Program-made: the position numbers and the translations under genes
Shown here: piece after piece, positions 62,318 to 64,000 of the stretch
Numbering within the stretch: position 1 is the first letter of the stretch
Layout of the letters: every line of letters starts with the position of its first letter
Notes under the pieces: model-generated
What the model was told of the DNA's origin: nothing
Databases searched by the model: none
The model's input: only the letters and a program-made list of their open reading frames with translations
Origin: Synechococcus sp. Cruz-7E5
GTDB lineage: Bacteria > Cyanobacteriota > Cyanobacteriia > PCC-6307 > Cyanobiaceae
Length of the DNA: 64,000 bases
Assembly (NCBI RefSeq): GCF_024345995.1
Contig: NZ_JAGQCE010000001.1
Span: forward strand, 434,001-498,000
Reading direction: 5' to 3'

Positions 62318-62679
62318 GCGAGGCCCTGGAGGACGACCCCCGCTTCCGGCAGGCGGTCGTTCTCTTCAATGCCGGTCAGTGGTACGCCTGCCACGACGTG
62401 CTTGAAGAGCTCTGGCATGAAACCCTGGGGCCGGATCGGACCGTGCTCCAGGGCATCCTTCAGATCGCCGTGGCCCATCTCCATCTCGAACGCGGCAATC
62501 AGCGCGGCGCCACGATGCTTCTGGGGGAAGGGTTGGGCCGTCTGGCCCGCAGCGGCTCTGAGGCCCTCGGTCTCGACCTCGACCACCTGTGCGAGGCCAG
62601 CACCGCTCGATTGCGCTGTCTGCAGGCTGGCAGTGACCCGGCCGCACTGCCCCTGCCCAGCCTGCGGCCGCAGCCTTGA
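62314..62679 (+). CDS. DUF309 family protein
   Basis: This 121-residue helical protein has the DUF309 pattern: FNAGQWYACHDVLEELWHET, then LQGILQIAVAHLHLERGNQR. The H, E and E positions look like a metal-binding or catalytic set, but no function is established. It begins with TTG 62314, overlapping the typA stop by four bases, so it is translated with typA. A 83-base gap precedes the lptA-like gene. Confidence 0.87.
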   Translation: MSEALEDDPRFRQAVVLFNAGQWYACHDVLEELWHETLGPDRTVLQGILQIAVAHLHLERGNQRGATMLLGEGLGRLARSGSEALGLDLDHLCEASTARLRCLQAGSDPAALPLPSLRPQP

Positions 62680-62762
62680 GCGTCCGCCCTGCCGCTGGGC
62701 TACCGGCATCGGCCCGTAGATTGCCCACTTCAACTGAGTTCGCGTCCCCCATTGCCGTTGAG

Positions 62763-63359
62763 ATGCTGATCACTGTCCGGCTGAGCACTCTCCTGATGAG
62801 CCCTGTCCAGCTGAATCCCATCCAGTGGTCTGAGTCCCTGCGATGGCGACGTCCAAAGCTGGCTTTGACGGCCCTGAGCGCCATCGTTCTGGTGCTGGGT
62901 TCAGCGGTGATCGGCCGCGCCCAGCCGATCCAGCCCCAGCCCGGGGGACAGGTCGGCCCGGCCCTTGATCAGGTGCCGGCGGCGCCTGCCCCGGCACCCA
63001 CCGGCCAGGTCACGATCGAATCCGACCGCCAGCAGGCCGACAACGTCACAGGCATCATCACCGCCACTGGCAACGTCAGGATCGTCTACCCCGATCGCCG
63101 GGTGGTGGCCACCTCTCGCCAGGCTCAGTACTTCACCCGAGAGGGGATGATCCTGCTCACTGGCGATGTGGATGTGATCCAGGAGGATGGCAACCTGCTC
63201 CGTGCCGACCGGGTGACGTATCTGGTGGAGCAGGAGCGGGCCCTGGCCCAGCCACTGGAAGGCCAACAGGTTTTCAGCAAGCTGTTGATCCAGACCAAAC
63301 CCCAGATCCAGCAGTCGCCTGGACCGCAGCAGCAACCCCCCACCCTGCCGCTTCGATGA
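62763..63359 (+). CDS. lptA: LptA/OstA-like lipopolysaccharide transport protein
   Basis: This 198-residue exported protein has the OstA/LptA beta-jellyroll. A signal or anchor helix (LALTALSAIVLVLGSAVIG) is followed by a Pro/Gln/Ala linker. The OstA domain VTIESDRQQADNVTGIITAT then runs through GNVRIVYPDRRVVATSRQAQ and TGDVDVIQEDGNLLRADRV. It should bridge LPS or a related glycolipid across the periplasm. ATG 62763 is used; ATG 62796 is an alternative. It overlaps lptB by four bases. Confidence 0.88.
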   Translation: MLITVRLSTLLMSPVQLNPIQWSESLRWRRPKLALTALSAIVLVLGSAVIGRAQPIQPQPGGQVGPALDQVPAAPAPAPTGQVTIESDRQQADNVTGIITATGNVRIVYPDRRVVATSRQAQYFTREGMILLTGDVDVIQEDGNLLRADRVTYLVEQERALAQPLEGQQVFSKLLIQTKPQIQQSPGPQQQPPTLPLR

Positions 63360-64000
63360 GTCTCTCCCTGGAGAGCGTGGCCCTGAGCCTGGGCGGCCGG
63401 CCCCTGGTGAAGGAGGTGAGCCTGCAGCTCGAGCCCGGAGAGGTGGTGGGCCTGCTTGGGCCCAACGGGGCAGGCAAGACCACCACCTTCAACCTGGTGA
63501 CGGGCCTGCTCAGGCCCGACAGGGGTCAGGTGCTTCTGGATGGACACCGGGTTGAAGGACTGCCGATGCCCAAGCGGGCACGGCTGGGCATCGGCTATCT
63601 GCCCCAGGAAGCCAGTGTGTTCCGGCAGCTCACCGCTCGTGAGAATCTCCAGCTGGCCCTGCAACAGAGCGGCACCCCGGTGCGGCTGCGGCGCCAACGC
63701 TTGGAGCAGTTGATCGAGGAATTCCATCTCAGCAAGTTCCAGCACCGCCGTGGCTACCAGCTCTCAGGTGGCGAGCGCCGGCGCTGCGAGGTGGCCAGGG
63801 CTCTGGCTGTGGGCCGCGAGGGGCCGCGTTATCTGTTGCTTGATGAACCCTTCGCGGGCGTTGATCCCCTGGCGGTGGCTGATCTGCAGGCTCTGATCGG
63901 CAGCCTGCGCCTGCGGGGCATGGGCCTGCTGATCACCGACCACAACGTGCGCGAGACCCTGGCCATCACTGATCGCGCCTACATCCTCACCGAGGGGAGC
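63356..64000 (+). CDS. lptB: LPS export ABC transporter ATPase LptB (3' end outside window)
   Basis: The first 215 codons of an LptB-type ATPase are present and the gene continues past the window end. Walker A is LLGPNGAGKTTTFNLVTGLL, the Q-loop is GYLPQEASVFRQLT, the signature is YQLSGGERRRCEVARALAVG, Walker B is YLLLDEPFAGVDPLAV, and the switch is ITDHNVRETL. The DHNVRETL form is specific to LptB. It follows lptA with an ATGA overlap; lptF/G-type permeases may lie beyond the edge. Confidence 0.95.
   Translation, partial: MSLSLESVALSLGGRPLVKEVSLQLEPGEVVGLLGPNGAGKTTTFNLVTGLLRPDRGQVLLDGHRVEGLPMPKRARLGIGYLPQEASVFRQLTARENLQLALQQSGTPVRLRRQRLEQLIEEFHLSKFQHRRGYQLSGGERRRCEVARALAVGREGPRYLLLDEPFAGVDPLAVADLQALIGSLRLRGMGLLITDHNVRETLAITDRAYILTEGS

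Noticed and set aside
1-64000. tRNA, rRNA, CRISPR or insertion sequence
   Set aside because: I looked in all gaps and saw no cloverleaf-like sequence with a TTCRA arm, no regularly spaced repeats with unique spacers, and no transposase.

Overview
The window is a chromosomal segment of a GC-rich picocyanobacterium of the Cyanobium/Synechococcus type. It carries cytochrome b6f subunit PetN, allophycocyanin-like ApcF, bilin reductase PcyA, Psb28, GUN4, geranylgeranyl reductase ChlP, ferredoxin-sulfite reductase and the NblS partner SipA, which together mark an oxygenic phototroph. Phycobilisome genes argue against Prochlorococcus, and the strong GC bias points to a Cyanobium-like lineage. Genes are packed tightly: many stops and starts overlap by 1-4 bases, no intergenic stretch exceeds about 250 bases, and GTG/TTG starts are common. 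I see no rRNA, tRNA, insertion sequence, prophage or CRISPR array.

Layout. 1-6.5 kb: petN, clpS, a DUF2103 gene, purK, an isolated sugar-ABC permease, recQ and aroB. 6.5-15.7 kb is more accessory: a Nif11-domain small protein; a sugar-kinase-like/DOMON-like/small-protein operon; a lytic transglycosylase; a VIT-family metal transporter; a three-gene ABC-2 exporter; a pentapeptide-repeat protein and YraN. 15.7-24.3 kb is housekeeping: rsmA-ispE-DUF3082, pdhB-secD-secF, then psb28 with two AI-2E-family permeases on the other strand. 24.3-34.5 kb: selU/gun4 divergent pair, an anti-sigma-type kinase, small hypotheticals, a methyltransferase, glnA/apcF divergent pair, a class V aminotransferase, tadA and a PLP decarboxylase. 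34.5-42.5 kb: a 17-bp tandem repeat before a small membrane protein gene, a DUF697 GTPase, an FHA-class A PBP fusion, lspA, bioY, sipA and an M16 peptidase pair. 42.5-64 kb: pcyA joined to a devBCA-type exporter, a glycosyltransferase, rpsB-tsf, recG, a VanX-like dipeptidase, sir, glyS, chlP, a VanY-like carboxypeptidase, and typA-DUF309-lptA-lptB, the last truncated by the window end.

Themes. Cell-envelope genes recur (transglycosylase, PBP, VanX-like, VanY-like, lspA, lptA/lptB, secDF, devBCA). Photosynthesis genes are scattered singly among housekeeping genes. The best leads for something new are non-coding or small: the six-copy 17-bp repeat whose units each begin with a start codon and chain short overlapping reading frames into a membrane-protein gene; a perfect 16-bp hairpin shared by the stops of glyS and chlP; two consecutive hairpins between rpsB and tsf; the leader of typA; and several uncharacterised small proteins. 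I found no obvious complete undescribed enzymatic or defence system.
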